Assembly: GCA_964402975.1 (NCBI GenBank)
Contig: CAYOEM010000012.1
Span: forward strand, 1-64,000
DNA length: 64,000 nucleotides
DNA from: CAMDKS01 sp964402975
GTDB taxonomy: Bacteria; Bdellovibrionota_B; Oligoflexia; Oligoflexales; RGVZ01
Direction of reading: 5' to 3'
Position 1 is the first letter of the stretch. Each line of letters opens with the position of its first letter. Shown in pieces: positions 52,530-61,020 of this stretch. The position numbers were made by a program, and so were the translations under genes. The notes under the pieces were generated by a model. It did not search any database, had not been told where the DNA came from, and was given only the letters and a program-made list of their open reading frames with translations.

Positions 52530-53312
52530 GTGAAGAGACTCCACCTTATTGAATTAGAAGATCAGGCATGGCTACCTGCGCCCATTCGTGATGGACTGAC
52601 AGACTATTTGAGTTTTATGGCTGAGTTAGCATCGTTGCCATTCGCCGGCTTTGCAGCAAAGATTTCTACTGTCATGAAATCAGTTGGCACAAAGTCAATC
52701 ATCGAGATGGGTAGTGGTGGAGGGGGTCCCGCGATATCAATTTGTAGAGAACTCATGAAGCTGGGTCACAAAGATATCGAGCTTACATTAACTGACCTAC
52801 ACCCCAATGTCCCAAGACTTCGCTATGCTAAAGAACATAATAAAATTCCTATTAAAGTGATTGAGCATTCAGTTGATGCTACAAGTGTTCCAGACAGTCT
52901 TGATGGACTAAGACTTATGTGTAATGCCTTTCATCATTTGCCGCCCAAGCTTGCTAGAGAAGTTCTTCATGATGCGGTTCGTAAAAATAAACCCGTAGCT
53001 ATTATGGAGCTCGTTAGCCGCTCTCCGCATGGATTTGCGCAACTTTTTGCCGGAATCCCCCTGATGTTTCTCATGATGCTTTTTGTAAGGCCGTTTCGGA
53101 TTAGTCGACTTTTATTCACATATGTTATTCCGCTGATCCCGCTGTGTACCCTCTGGGATGGCATTGTTTCGTGTTTGCGGGTTTATTCGCCCGAGGAAAT
53201 GAGGGAGCTTGTGGAGTCATTGCCCAAGAATTCCTTCGAGTGGGATATTGGCATTATCAAGGTGCCCATGACCCCGATCCGAGTCACATATTTAATTGGG
53301 ACACCCGACTGA
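52530..53312 (+). CDS. Class I SAM-dependent methyltransferase-like membrane-associated protein
   Basis: 260 residues from a GTG at 52530, 9 nt after GGAAGGGG. A SAM-binding motif IEMGSGGGGPAIS at about 59-71 and the acidic LTLTDLHPNV at about 89-98 fit a class I methyltransferase. The later MCNAFHHLP motif resembles that of quinone or lipid methyltransferases. The C-terminal third holds two hydrophobic segments (about 170-205), so it may sit at the membrane. It is 21 nt after the NAD-binding gene and ends the operon. A lipid- or quinone-modifying pathway is inference. Confidence 0.72.
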   Translation: MKRLHLIELEDQAWLPAPIRDGLTDYLSFMAELASLPFAGFAAKISTVMKSVGTKSIIEMGSGGGGPAISICRELMKLGHKDIELTLTDLHPNVPRLRYAKEHNKIPIKVIEHSVDATSVPDSLDGLRLMCNAFHHLPPKLAREVLHDAVRKNKPVAIMELVSRSPHGFAQLFAGIPLMFLMMLFVRPFRISRLLFTYVIPLIPLCTLWDGIVSCLRVYSPEEMRELVESLPKNSFEWDIGIIKVPMTPIRVTYLIGTPD

Positions 53313-53478
53313 TTCAGTATAGGTTTTCTCATCTGCAAAGGAAGCCGCGTCTGGTCATCCATCAAAAGAGTCAATTCAACTCGCTGCCCCTAAGGATCGG
53401 TAACTATTAAAATAAAACAATTCGCTCAAGATCCATTAGGCTTAGGCCGCTAATAAACGAACGGGGGAGGCGACAACT

Positions 53479-53820
53479 ATGTTGCTCAAACGGATTATGA
53501 TGAGTGTTAGTTTTTTGCTAGCAAGCAGCGCCTGCTCAAAAGAGTCATCAAACGGTGATGTAGACTTGACCTGCTCCGAAGCCAAGTCACAAATCGAAAA
53601 CTTTATGTCACAGAATAGAGGTTGTAACAGCGATTCAGATTGTAACAGTGAGTACGGTGGTTGTTTGGTGCTTGTTTTCAATAATTCAACGGATCGAAAT
53701 GAACTTTATCGACTTAAAAGTAGTTATGATTCCGCCTGTTCCGGCCAAGGAATCTGCGGGACCCCCCCTGGCACTGCTAAATGTGAGAATCAGGTTTGCA
53801 AATCGGCACCTTGGCCCTGA
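53479..53820 (+). CDS. Small cysteine-rich lipoprotein
   Basis: 113 residues. The signal ends LLASSAC (lipobox-like, Cys19). The mature part has an EGF/thrombospondin-like spread of Cys (LTCSEAK, RGCNSDSDCNSEYGGCLV, DSACSGQGICGT, KCENQVCKS), about nine, suggesting a compact disulfide-rich domain on the surface. Family not identified. The ATG is preceded by GGGGGAGGCGAC. Confidence 0.68.
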   Translation: MLLKRIMMSVSFLLASSACSKESSNGDVDLTCSEAKSQIENFMSQNRGCNSDSDCNSEYGGCLVLVFNNSTDRNELYRLKSSYDSACSGQGICGTPPGTAKCENQVCKSAPWP

Positions 53821-54013
53821 TTTATCGGGATTATTTATTGGCCTATTTACTGTGGACGCCCGACTGATTGACTATTGCTAGGTCTTGAGTCTTGATTGGA
53901 TCTCCGGAAATAATACTGCGCATAACCAAAGGCATGAAAGGGCTGCCCGCAATAAAAGGCAAAATCTGGATGAGCCTCCTGATTTGACAAAAGAACTCGT
54001 CAAGGACGTTATT

Positions 54014-54789
54014 TTATTCTTCAAACCAAGTATTTTTATGATGCTCATGTCGCCTGCGAGGCAGGACCCACATCTGATAAAGTGAAGTTAGGATCATATA
54101 GGTCGCGGCCGCATTGTAGCAGGTGGCGCCAATGATCGTTGTATATGCAAAGGCGGGATACCATTTTGTTAACCACCAGGAGAATATGTCTACAAGCAGG
54201 AATAAAAACGGTGTTCCGATGGCGACAGCTTTTAAAATGGGGTTGATTCCGCTTGCAAGGCTAAATATCAGGCATATAAAGAAAATATAAATGAAATGCC
54301 AAAAAGGTGAATATGCGACACCCTTGCCAAGTCATTAATCGAAGCGCCTTCGTCAATTTTGGCCACTGTTTTGATGCCTTCATAGGTAGTAAAATCGGGC
54401 AGTCCTGCAATGCCTCCATGGCATCTGGCGCATTTTTCCGTGACGATTGGTTGAATTTTTTGTGCCCATATATCTTCGGGAGATCCGGTTCTGACCCAGC
54501 GAATGATTTCAGCGCGTTCGTGCACGTCCGCTTTATCTTTCATTGATCCATTAAGCTTGACTTCTAGTTTGCTATTTTCACGGTTACCGTAATAGCTATA
54601 GACGACATCATCAACCGATAAACCAAACTGCCCGTCAGCCATGCCGTGTGTTAAGAGCAGCTGAAGTCCCGCTGATAAGAGTCCAACTGAAGTTACAAGT
54701 AAATAACCAGTGAATAATATGCGAAGCGATAGCCCCAGGTTAGGTAGGTTTAATTTCGATATTTTTTGGTCCGGACCATGTTGAGTCAT
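54014..54789 (-). pseudogene. Haem-c-binding multi-TM protein broken by a one-base frameshift
   Basis: Starting at ATG 54789 (GGAG upstream) the frame reads a TM leader, a cytochrome c haem motif CARCHG and the segment SHIHLFGISFIF, then meets a TGA at 54268. In the -1 frame the protein clearly continues for about 90 residues (FFICLIFSLASGINPIL, PFLFLLVDIFSWWLTKW, IGATCYNAAATYMIL, YQMWVLPRRRHEHHK) to TAA at 54014. Adding one base to the T run at 54282-54285 (AAAA on the plus strand) restores one frame of ~258 residues with about four TM helices. Either a recent inactivating deletion, a sequencing error or programmed slippage. Confidence 0.8.
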
Positions 54790-54968
54790 TGCTCTCCATT
54801 TTACCTCAATAATGACAGAAGCGTAGAACGTCTCTTGATGTTTAAGCAAAAAACATATTATTACGGGGTCAAATCAGCAGTATAAATTATCTCACGTGCG
54901 CCTCTGCCATCCATAGATCCTGAACTAATTATTCACAATACTCGACCGATAAAGATTTTTGGGGGCTC

Positions 54969-56162
54969 ATGTCTAAAGTTTCGGTAAGAGTTATAAATGC
55001 GTACAAAAAATCCGAGATCGTCGGCACTGTTGGCGACATTATCCTTGAAATCTCAGTACATGACGCGAGCTTAATCGGGCGTTCAGCTAAATTAACAATC
55101 GAACGTCGCGTCAAGGTCAAAAAAGATGATCCAATAGACCATTATGACAAAATTGAAAGAAGTTTAGTTCTTCGGCAGAGTCGATGCGAAATAACCTTAA
55201 GTAGCAAAGACTTAAAGTTATTCTCATACTCTGGGGAGACAATTGATATTTCAGCACATGTCACCTTGAATGTCGACACAGGCCTTCTATTTGATACAAA
55301 AGTTAAGATCCGTGACAAAATGGATTATCTACCGCGACTAAAGGTTGCGAGTAGCGATGCGGAAGTCGTTATTGAGCCCAAAGATCAATTCTCATTTGTA
55401 AAAAACATGAAGGCAATCCCGTCCAGCGCCCAGAGGATGGTTATTTACCTTGGTTTTTTGGCGGCGCTGTTTTTATGCGTCAACACCTTCATTGGATTTC
55501 ATGATCAGTTTGTGTCTGACGCAAAGACTTGGTTGTATTCTCATCGCGATCACGAAGGCGAGAGGGAATTCCCCTTATGGGATGCTATGGGTTTAAATTG
55601 TATAGCAGCGGGTGTTGCCTGGTATTTGATGCGTCGAGAATTGCGACGGTACATGAGCTTTCGACTGACAACTAAACCGAGCATGTTTGCTCCTGGCGCG
55701 AAATTTCAGGTCAAACAGCTGATTTCAGGCGTGCCCAGAGTGCCTCTAGAATCGGCAGAACTTAGAATCGTTGCGTGCAACCTGGAGAAAGGATCTTACT
55801 GGGTTAAATCTGGCAAGGATAGCAGTAAGCATACGTTCTCACACCCCGTGCGTGCAATCACTTTATATAAAAAGAAGGTTTTCAAGTTGCCAGCTGGCCA
55901 AGAGATCAATGTTCATTTCCCTGAAGTCATCTCCTTTGATGAGATCTATAAAAAGCTCTATCCGTCACACATGCTTAAGGAAACGCACGGTATCGACATT
56001 TACTGGGAGGTGCAGCTTCTACACGACAGTTACGTCGATCAAGAGTTGATAGGCCCCACAGAACCCTTCAAGTATCATTATTTTTTGGGTGAAAACGTTC
56101 TTAAAGACGACAACTTAGGGGTGATTGATCTAGACCCTAAGGATAAAAAAGATGTTGCTTAG
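54969..56162 (+). CDS. Membrane protein with beta-rich domains, unknown
   Basis: 397 residues. The N-terminal ~150 residues look like a beta-sandwich (arrestin-like feel: GDIILEISVHDAS, AKLTIERRVKV, TIDISAHVTLNVD). A TM helix at about 157-175 and a second at about 207-225 flank a short loop. The C-terminal ~170 residues are a second beta-rich domain. No recognised family or catalytic motif. The ATG follows GGGGG by 6 nt. It precedes the IS element by about 200 bp and seems intact. Confidence 0.6.
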   Translation: MSKVSVRVINAYKKSEIVGTVGDIILEISVHDASLIGRSAKLTIERRVKVKKDDPIDHYDKIERSLVLRQSRCEITLSSKDLKLFSYSGETIDISAHVTLNVDTGLLFDTKVKIRDKMDYLPRLKVASSDAEVVIEPKDQFSFVKNMKAIPSSAQRMVIYLGFLAALFLCVNTFIGFHDQFVSDAKTWLYSHRDHEGEREFPLWDAMGLNCIAAGVAWYLMRRELRRYMSFRLTTKPSMFAPGAKFQVKQLISGVPRVPLESAELRIVACNLEKGSYWVKSGKDSSKHTFSHPVRAITLYKKKVFKLPAGQEINVHFPEVISFDEIYKKLYPSHMLKETHGIDIYWEVQLLHDSYVDQELIGPTEPFKYHYFLGENVLKDDNLGVIDLDPKDKKDVA

Positions 56163-56351
56163 GTGGCATTTCATGCTGATCGTCCAACAGTTTCCTCATA
56201 CTACAATTTGTTACATTTGTTAAAAACTACGGAACACCCCCCCTTTCTGATGGCTAAACAAATTAAACGAAGGATGTCTTTTTACATTTGCCTAGACCCC
56301 GTTAAAGGTGTCTTCTGAATTCGCGCCTCAGGTCCCGGTTTCGATTTCACA

Positions 56352-56368
56352 AATGAACCCGAAATCGT
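56352..56368 (+). repeat. 17-bp direct repeat, left flank of the IS
   Basis: AATGAACCCGAAATCGT, identical and in the same orientation at 57680-57696. Probable target-site duplication. Confidence 0.65.
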
Positions 56369-57679
56369 TGAAAATTTTCAGCGATATCGTCCCCTTAATT
56401 TAAAAGGGAAAACGTCTCGTCTTATCGGATCAAGCCCATCTTTTTTGAGGAAGTTTAACCTCCGTAAATGTGATCTCCTGGCCTGCGTAGAAAACTTTGA
56501 AGTTGATATCTTTGTATTCATGAATGGTAATTGTCTTTTTCCTTAGGGTTCTAAAATGCCCAGGATCAAGCTTGTAACGTTTGTTTTCGTAGCTGAATGT
56601 GTGGTCCGCGTTCACAAGCCTTTCGAATTTCATGCATAGAATGTTGTCCAGATTTATCCCTTCTTTTAGCGGCGTATACCTTGATATTTGCTCTTGTGGC
56701 TCGACACTAAAGCGCCTGTTCCACTCGGGCCAATAGGCCTGCTGTAGGTAACGATTAGCGTCTGTCATGCTCGTAATTCGCTTTAATCTCATTTCAGGTA
56801 TAAGGCGGTCTTGTAGGGTCTTGTAGCTTCGTTCGATGCGCCCTTTTGCTTGAGGTGAGTTAGCCCTAATGACCTTAATGCCTAGCTCCTCACAGGCCCT
56901 TACCACCTGCGAGAAGTTGTGACGCTTGCTAGAGCCTCCGCCAGCCCACCCAGCTTGATCGGTATAGAGAAACTGCGGAATGCCTCTAGTCTCGAATAGT
57001 AGCCTCAGAAGATGCATACAGTTCCACGATGTCTCCCCGTCGTAGAACTGCCCTACAGGGATATTGCTTGTAGCATCGTCAATCACGCTGATAAGGCACC
57101 AAACGTCTTTACCATTCCACTTATGATGAGACCCGTCCATTTGCAGTAATATACCTTCGTTGGACATCCTTTCCCGGTAGATTCTTGCTTTTGACGGGCG
57201 TCTTCTCTTCTTGTTCCCTATGCCTGCACTCTTGCACCATCCAAGAAGAGTCATATAACTCATCGAAAAGCCATGCTGCTCTATCAGGAGCTCGTGAGCA
57301 TGGTGGATATTGAAGTCGAAATAGCTGCTTTTGATAAGCTCTAACGCTTTTATTTTGATCTCATCGGAAAGCTTGTTTGAGGGCTTGCGGAGATAGTTAC
57401 CGTGCTTGATACCAGATAGGCCTCTTAGGCGAAGCTTTCTAGCTCGCCTAGTAACGGCTCTTTCTGTGACACCTAAAAGTAGGGCGGCCTGCTTGCGAGT
57501 TTTAATGCCGCTACGGAAGTCCTCAAGGATCTGGTAAGCCACCTGTTCATTCTTATTCATAAACAATCCGCCTCTCATCTGGCCTCCTACCTCTAAGTAT
57601 CGAATTAGAGAAGAGAATGGCATGGGGGGAGACGATATCGCTTGTGAATTAAGGGGGGACGATGTCCCTTTTATTTCTC
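56369..57679 (-). mobile_element. IS element, former ISNCY / IS1202-type
   Basis: About 1.3 kb with a single transposase gene. Imperfect terminal inverted repeats: left GATATCGTCCCC then TTAATT (56383-56400); right, on the other strand, GACATCGTCCCCCC then TTAATT (57666-57647). The 17-bp direct repeats outside fit the long duplications known for this group. Exact ends are inferred from the repeat positions. Confidence 0.75.
56430..57560 (-). CDS. DDE transposase of the ISNCY/IS1202 type
   Basis: 376 residues from ATG 57560; an ATG at 57623 lies in the IS end and would add 21 residues. An HTH at about 20-55 (KTRKQAALLLGVTERAVTRRARKL) precedes the rve-like catalytic domain. The Asp are in LLQMDGSHH and LYTDQAG, and the Glu in GRIERSYKTLQDRLIP, giving a complete DDE set. 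A C-terminal beta domain of the Mu-C type follows. Intact, so the element may still be active. Codon use and GC resemble the neighbours. Confidence 0.9.
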   Translation of the reverse strand: MNKNEQVAYQILEDFRSGIKTRKQAALLLGVTERAVTRRARKLRLRGLSGIKHGNYLRKPSNKLSDEIKIKALELIKSSYFDFNIHHAHELLIEQHGFSMSYMTLLGWCKSAGIGNKKRRRPSKARIYRERMSNEGILLQMDGSHHKWNGKDVWCLISVIDDATSNIPVGQFYDGETSWNCMHLLRLLFETRGIPQFLYTDQAGWAGGGSSKRHNFSQVVRACEELGIKVIRANSPQAKGRIERSYKTLQDRLIPEMRLKRITSMTDANRYLQQAYWPEWNRRFSVEPQEQISRYTPLKEGINLDNILCMKFERLVNADHTFSYENKRYKLDPGHFRTLRKKTITIHEYKDINFKVFYAGQEITFTEVKLPQKRWA

Positions 57680-57696
57680 AATGAACCCGAAATCGT
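57680..57696 (+). repeat. 17-bp direct repeat, right flank of the IS
   Basis: Second copy of AATGAACCCGAAATCGT, same orientation as 56352-56368. Confidence 0.65.
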
Positions 57697-57799
57697 CTTT
57701 TTTATTTTGGCGATCTAACCCCTTGAAAAGAGGCCATTTTTCAAAGATAGTTAAATAACAGGTTCGCCCGAGCCGATCGCGGGTGTACGGGGGAACACG

Positions 57800-59005
57800 A
57801 TGTCAATCACATCAAAAATGTTTCAGAAATATGGCGTATTCTTAGCGGCTTTATCCACTCTATTTGTAGTTGGTCTGACGACATCATGCGGTGTCGATAC
57901 CACTGCGTCTCAGGAGAAATCTCTTAATAACTTTGCAAGAGGTTCTGCTGATTTAACGAGAAACGAATGCCGAGGTGACAACAAGGTCGTTAAAGGAATC
58001 AATCAAGAATGGGATCATGTGGATTTTAGCAGGGTCCCTGCAGAAAAAGTTCCAGCTCTTAAGACGGCCCTGGAAGGGTCTTTGTCAGCGGTTCCATCCA
58101 ATCTTCAAGAGGTATTTTTCGGATTAGGTGGCAGAATCGTTTTTGCTGACAATCTTAGTGAGCCAGCCAAATCTTCAACCGATCTTACCTGTGACCGAGC
58201 TGGCGGAAAAGCCAAGTTTGCCGGAGAGGGAACTAACACTATCGAGAGCTGTTGGACGACGGATACCCGTACGGCAGATGTTGTCATTCTCATGAATCCT
58301 ACAGTCGAGAGTGTTCATCATTCGACGGTGAGAATTTTTGGATATATCCTATCTCAAATACTGACCAAAATTTCGGTCAATGATGAAAACGTCATAGTAG
58401 CTCAGCGAGACGAGCAATTTGATGCCTTGATGGCTGATATTAAAGATGCTTTTTTGGCTGACGTAAAGCGCCCTGGTAGTAAATACACATTGTCCTTAAA
58501 TGAGTCCCTCGTTCAAACCGAAGATTTTAAGTACTTTGTCTTCGCAGAGTCGTTCGACTCCTACTACTGCAATAGCGCGCTGAGACAAACTATGGCTCGC
58601 GTGGACGAATTTCCTAAGACCCACAATCTTTTCGTGAACATGGACCGTGAGTTAAAAGCCGTACAGATGGCGCAAAATGCCAGCCAGGCTGCCGATAGCT
58701 TCAGCCTTAATAGCGAAGACGCTTTCAATCTTGGCATCCTCGGCGGATTATTCCGCGGAGTCGGCAGGGTCGGTGGATTTCTGGGTCGTGGCCTTGTCAG
58801 AGGTGTAGGTTTCTTGGGGCGTGGCGTTGCTGGACTGGGCCGTGGCATCTTCCGTGGCGGTGCAGCGCTAGTTCGCGGTGGCGGTCGTCTCTTGGGTGGT
58901 GCAGCTCAAGGCATAGCCGGTCTTCTAGGCGGTGGCGGCGGTGGCGGAATTGGCGGCGGCGGCATTATGAACATCATTCAAGGCTTTCTTGGCGGTGGTG
59001 GTTGA
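57800..59005 (+). CDS. Lipoprotein with Gly/Arg-rich amphipathic tail
   Basis: 401 residues. The signal ends GLTTSC (Cys30). A soluble domain of about 270 residues without recognised fold follows, containing four Cys (ECRGD, LTCDRA, ESCWTT, YYCNSA). The last ~85 residues change character entirely, with repeats of GFLGRG, RGVGFLGRGVAGLGRG and GGGRLLGG, then a polyglycine stretch. The tail is cationic and membrane-active-looking. GGGGGAACAC precedes the ATG. A function in envelope attachment or as an antimicrobial-like peptide tail is speculation. Confidence 0.65.
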   Translation: MSITSKMFQKYGVFLAALSTLFVVGLTTSCGVDTTASQEKSLNNFARGSADLTRNECRGDNKVVKGINQEWDHVDFSRVPAEKVPALKTALEGSLSAVPSNLQEVFFGLGGRIVFADNLSEPAKSSTDLTCDRAGGKAKFAGEGTNTIESCWTTDTRTADVVILMNPTVESVHHSTVRIFGYILSQILTKISVNDENVIVAQRDEQFDALMADIKDAFLADVKRPGSKYTLSLNESLVQTEDFKYFVFAESFDSYYCNSALRQTMARVDEFPKTHNLFVNMDRELKAVQMAQNASQAADSFSLNSEDAFNLGILGGLFRGVGRVGGFLGRGLVRGVGFLGRGVAGLGRGIFRGGAALVRGGGRLLGGAAQGIAGLLGGGGGGGIGGGGIMNIIQGFLGGGG

Positions 59006-59025
59006 GTAGAACGATTGTATAAGCA

Positions 59026-59058
59026 AAAAAGGGGCACTCTTTTAAGTGCCCCTTTCTT
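59026..59058. terminator. Bidirectional rho-independent terminator
   Basis: AAAGGGGCACT (59028-59038) pairs with AGTGCCCCTTT (59045-59055), flanked by A-rich and T-rich runs. It separates the convergent lipoprotein gene and thrS. Confidence 0.88.
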
Positions 59059-59077
59059 ATTAGCTTGAGTCATCTTA

Positions 59078-60892
59078 CTAAAGTAAAGAACTCATCGGCT
59101 CACGCAGCATCTTCCTAGTCTTGATCTCATCGTGAAGTACAGATTTAAATTCGACGACGGCCATAGTTTCTTGTTTATCAATACCATAGCGTCTAATGGT
59201 AACCTTGTTTTCTTCCACTTCTTTATTACCCACGATCAGAGTTATCGGGTTTTTTCGGACTGTGGAGTTACGAATCTTCTTATTAAAGCTATTGTCCGAC
59301 GTATCGACTTCTGCACGCACGTAGTTCGCATGTAGCTCGTCAGATAATTTGCGGCAGAATGCCTCGCAGTCCTGGTTTACTGGAATGAGATTCACCTGAA
59401 CTGGAGACGCCCATGTGGGGAAGGCTCCGCCGTAGTATTCAATCAAGTAACTAATAAAGCGTTCGTGAGTGGAAAGCGGCGCGCGGTGGATAATCACCGG
59501 CACTCCCTCGCCGCCGCCAGCTTCGGTGTATTTTAGGTCGAAATTCATGGGGCTTAAGAAGTCTACCTGAATGGTAGATACGGTCTCTTCTCGGCCCATG
59601 AGGTTTCTGAACTGGATGTCGACTTTTGGGCCGTAGAACGCAGCTTCGCCTTCGCCCACATAGTAGTCAACTCCGATGTCTTTGAGGACCTTGGCTAAGA
59701 GGGCTTCGCCCTTGTCCCACATCGCAGCGTCACCTTTGAATTTGTGGGCGTTTTCCTTGCCGCGGACTGAAAGTCTAAATCGGTAGGATGACAATTTAAA
59801 AGTGTCGTAAAACTCCTGATACATCTTCATGAGATTACGGAACTCTTCCTCAAACTGATCATGTCTCAAATAAATATGCGCATCATTCATAGACATGCAG
59901 CGCACCCGGATCAGACCCGATAGCTCCCCAGATTGTTCGTATCGGTAACAAGTGCCGTATTCGGCTAGCCTTAAAGGTAGATCTCTGTAGCTTCGCATGC
60001 GGCTTGAGTAAATCAAGTGATGATGAGGGCAATTCATGGGCTTTAGGAAAAATCTCGTGGCCTCTGCGCCCTCATCGTCTTTGACGATCATCGGTGGGAA
60101 CATGGATTCTTCGTAAGCCGGCAGATGCTGACTTTTCAGGTACAAATCCTGCTTGGCGATATTGGGTGTGGCTACGCGCTTGTAGCCATATTTAAATTCC
60201 ATCTCTTCGGCAAATTTCTGGACTTCATTTCTGATGACCGTGCCATTTGGTAGCCAGAGCGGTAGACCCTTGCCAACGAGGTCGTCAAACTCGAAGAAAT
60301 CGAGCTCTTTGCCGAGTTTTTTATGATCAAATTCCTCAGCCATCTTGCGGCGCTTTAAAAACTCATCAAGCTCAGGTTGTTTTTCAAAACAAAGAGCATA
60401 GATGCGGGTCAGCATGGGGCGTTTCTCATCGCCTAGCCAATACGCGCCGGCCACGCGGTCTAGTTTAAATGCTGCACTTTGAAGCTCCCGGGTGTTAGCC
60501 ACGTGGGGGCCTTCGCAAAGATCAATAAAGTTACCGTTGGTGTAAAAACTAAAGTTCTTCTCACCTCGTGTTGATAGGTTTTTGATGTTTTCAATCTTGT
60601 AGGGCTCGTCTCTGTACTTTTTTATCGTCTCCACGGCCTCGTTTAGTTCGCAGTCCACTCGTTTGAACTCTTGACCTTGCCCGATGATTTTGCGCATGAG
60701 CTTTTCGAGCTCTTTGAGATCCGTTTCTTGGAACTCAGTCCCTGTAAAGTCAAAGTCATAGTAGAACCCGTGTTCAATCGGGGGGCCAAAACCAAGTTTC
60801 ACGGCTGGGTATTTTGTCTGAACGGCCTGCGCAAGCACATGGGCCATTGAGTGGCGAATGCGGTAAAGTTTTGGATTGTCTTTTTCTTCCAT
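59078..60892 (-). CDS. thrS: Threonyl-tRNA synthetase lacking the TGS domain
   Basis: 604 residues. Class II synthetase that charges tRNA-Thr and edits Ser. It begins directly at the N2 editing domain: HSMAH at residues 14-18 and LCEGPH, the zinc-like editing site. Catalytic-domain motif 2 residues and the zinc ligand Cys in MNCPHHH follow, then RVRCMSMNDAHIYLRHDQ, then a C-terminal anticodon-binding domain (about 500-604). The ~60-residue N-terminal TGS (N1) domain of most bacterial ThrRS is absent. No upstream in-frame extension with a start signal restores it. Otherwise intact. Confidence 0.95.
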   Translation of the reverse strand: MEEKDNPKLYRIRHSMAHVLAQAVQTKYPAVKLGFGPPIEHGFYYDFDFTGTEFQETDLKELEKLMRKIIGQGQEFKRVDCELNEAVETIKKYRDEPYKIENIKNLSTRGEKNFSFYTNGNFIDLCEGPHVANTRELQSAAFKLDRVAGAYWLGDEKRPMLTRIYALCFEKQPELDEFLKRRKMAEEFDHKKLGKELDFFEFDDLVGKGLPLWLPNGTVIRNEVQKFAEEMEFKYGYKRVATPNIAKQDLYLKSQHLPAYEESMFPPMIVKDDEGAEATRFFLKPMNCPHHHLIYSSRMRSYRDLPLRLAEYGTCYRYEQSGELSGLIRVRCMSMNDAHIYLRHDQFEEEFRNLMKMYQEFYDTFKLSSYRFRLSVRGKENAHKFKGDAAMWDKGEALLAKVLKDIGVDYYVGEGEAAFYGPKVDIQFRNLMGREETVSTIQVDFLSPMNFDLKYTEAGGGEGVPVIIHRAPLSTHERFISYLIEYYGGAFPTWASPVQVNLIPVNQDCEAFCRKLSDELHANYVRAEVDTSDNSFNKKIRNSTVRKNPITLIVGNKEVEENKVTIRRYGIDKQETMAVVEFKSVLHDEIKTRKMLREPMSSLL

Positions 60893-61020
60893 AGGTCACG
60901 CCAAGCCTTATTTGTAGGATGTTTTGTCACGAACCTGAGAGGCCAGATCATAGCATACGAATATAGGTGGTAACACTGGGAAATGACCTGCTAAAATAAC
61001 TTTCAAAGGACTCAAAAAAA

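Noticed and set aside
53885..54085. Plus-strand frame between the Cys-rich lipoprotein and the broken cytochrome gene
   Set aside because: It is antisense to the coherent C-terminal part of the frameshifted membrane protein.
57723..57744. TTGAAAA/TTTTCAA hairpin upstream of the Gly-rich lipoprotein
   Set aside because: A-T-only 7-bp stem in an AT-rich stretch; no T run and no promoter context, so probably chance.
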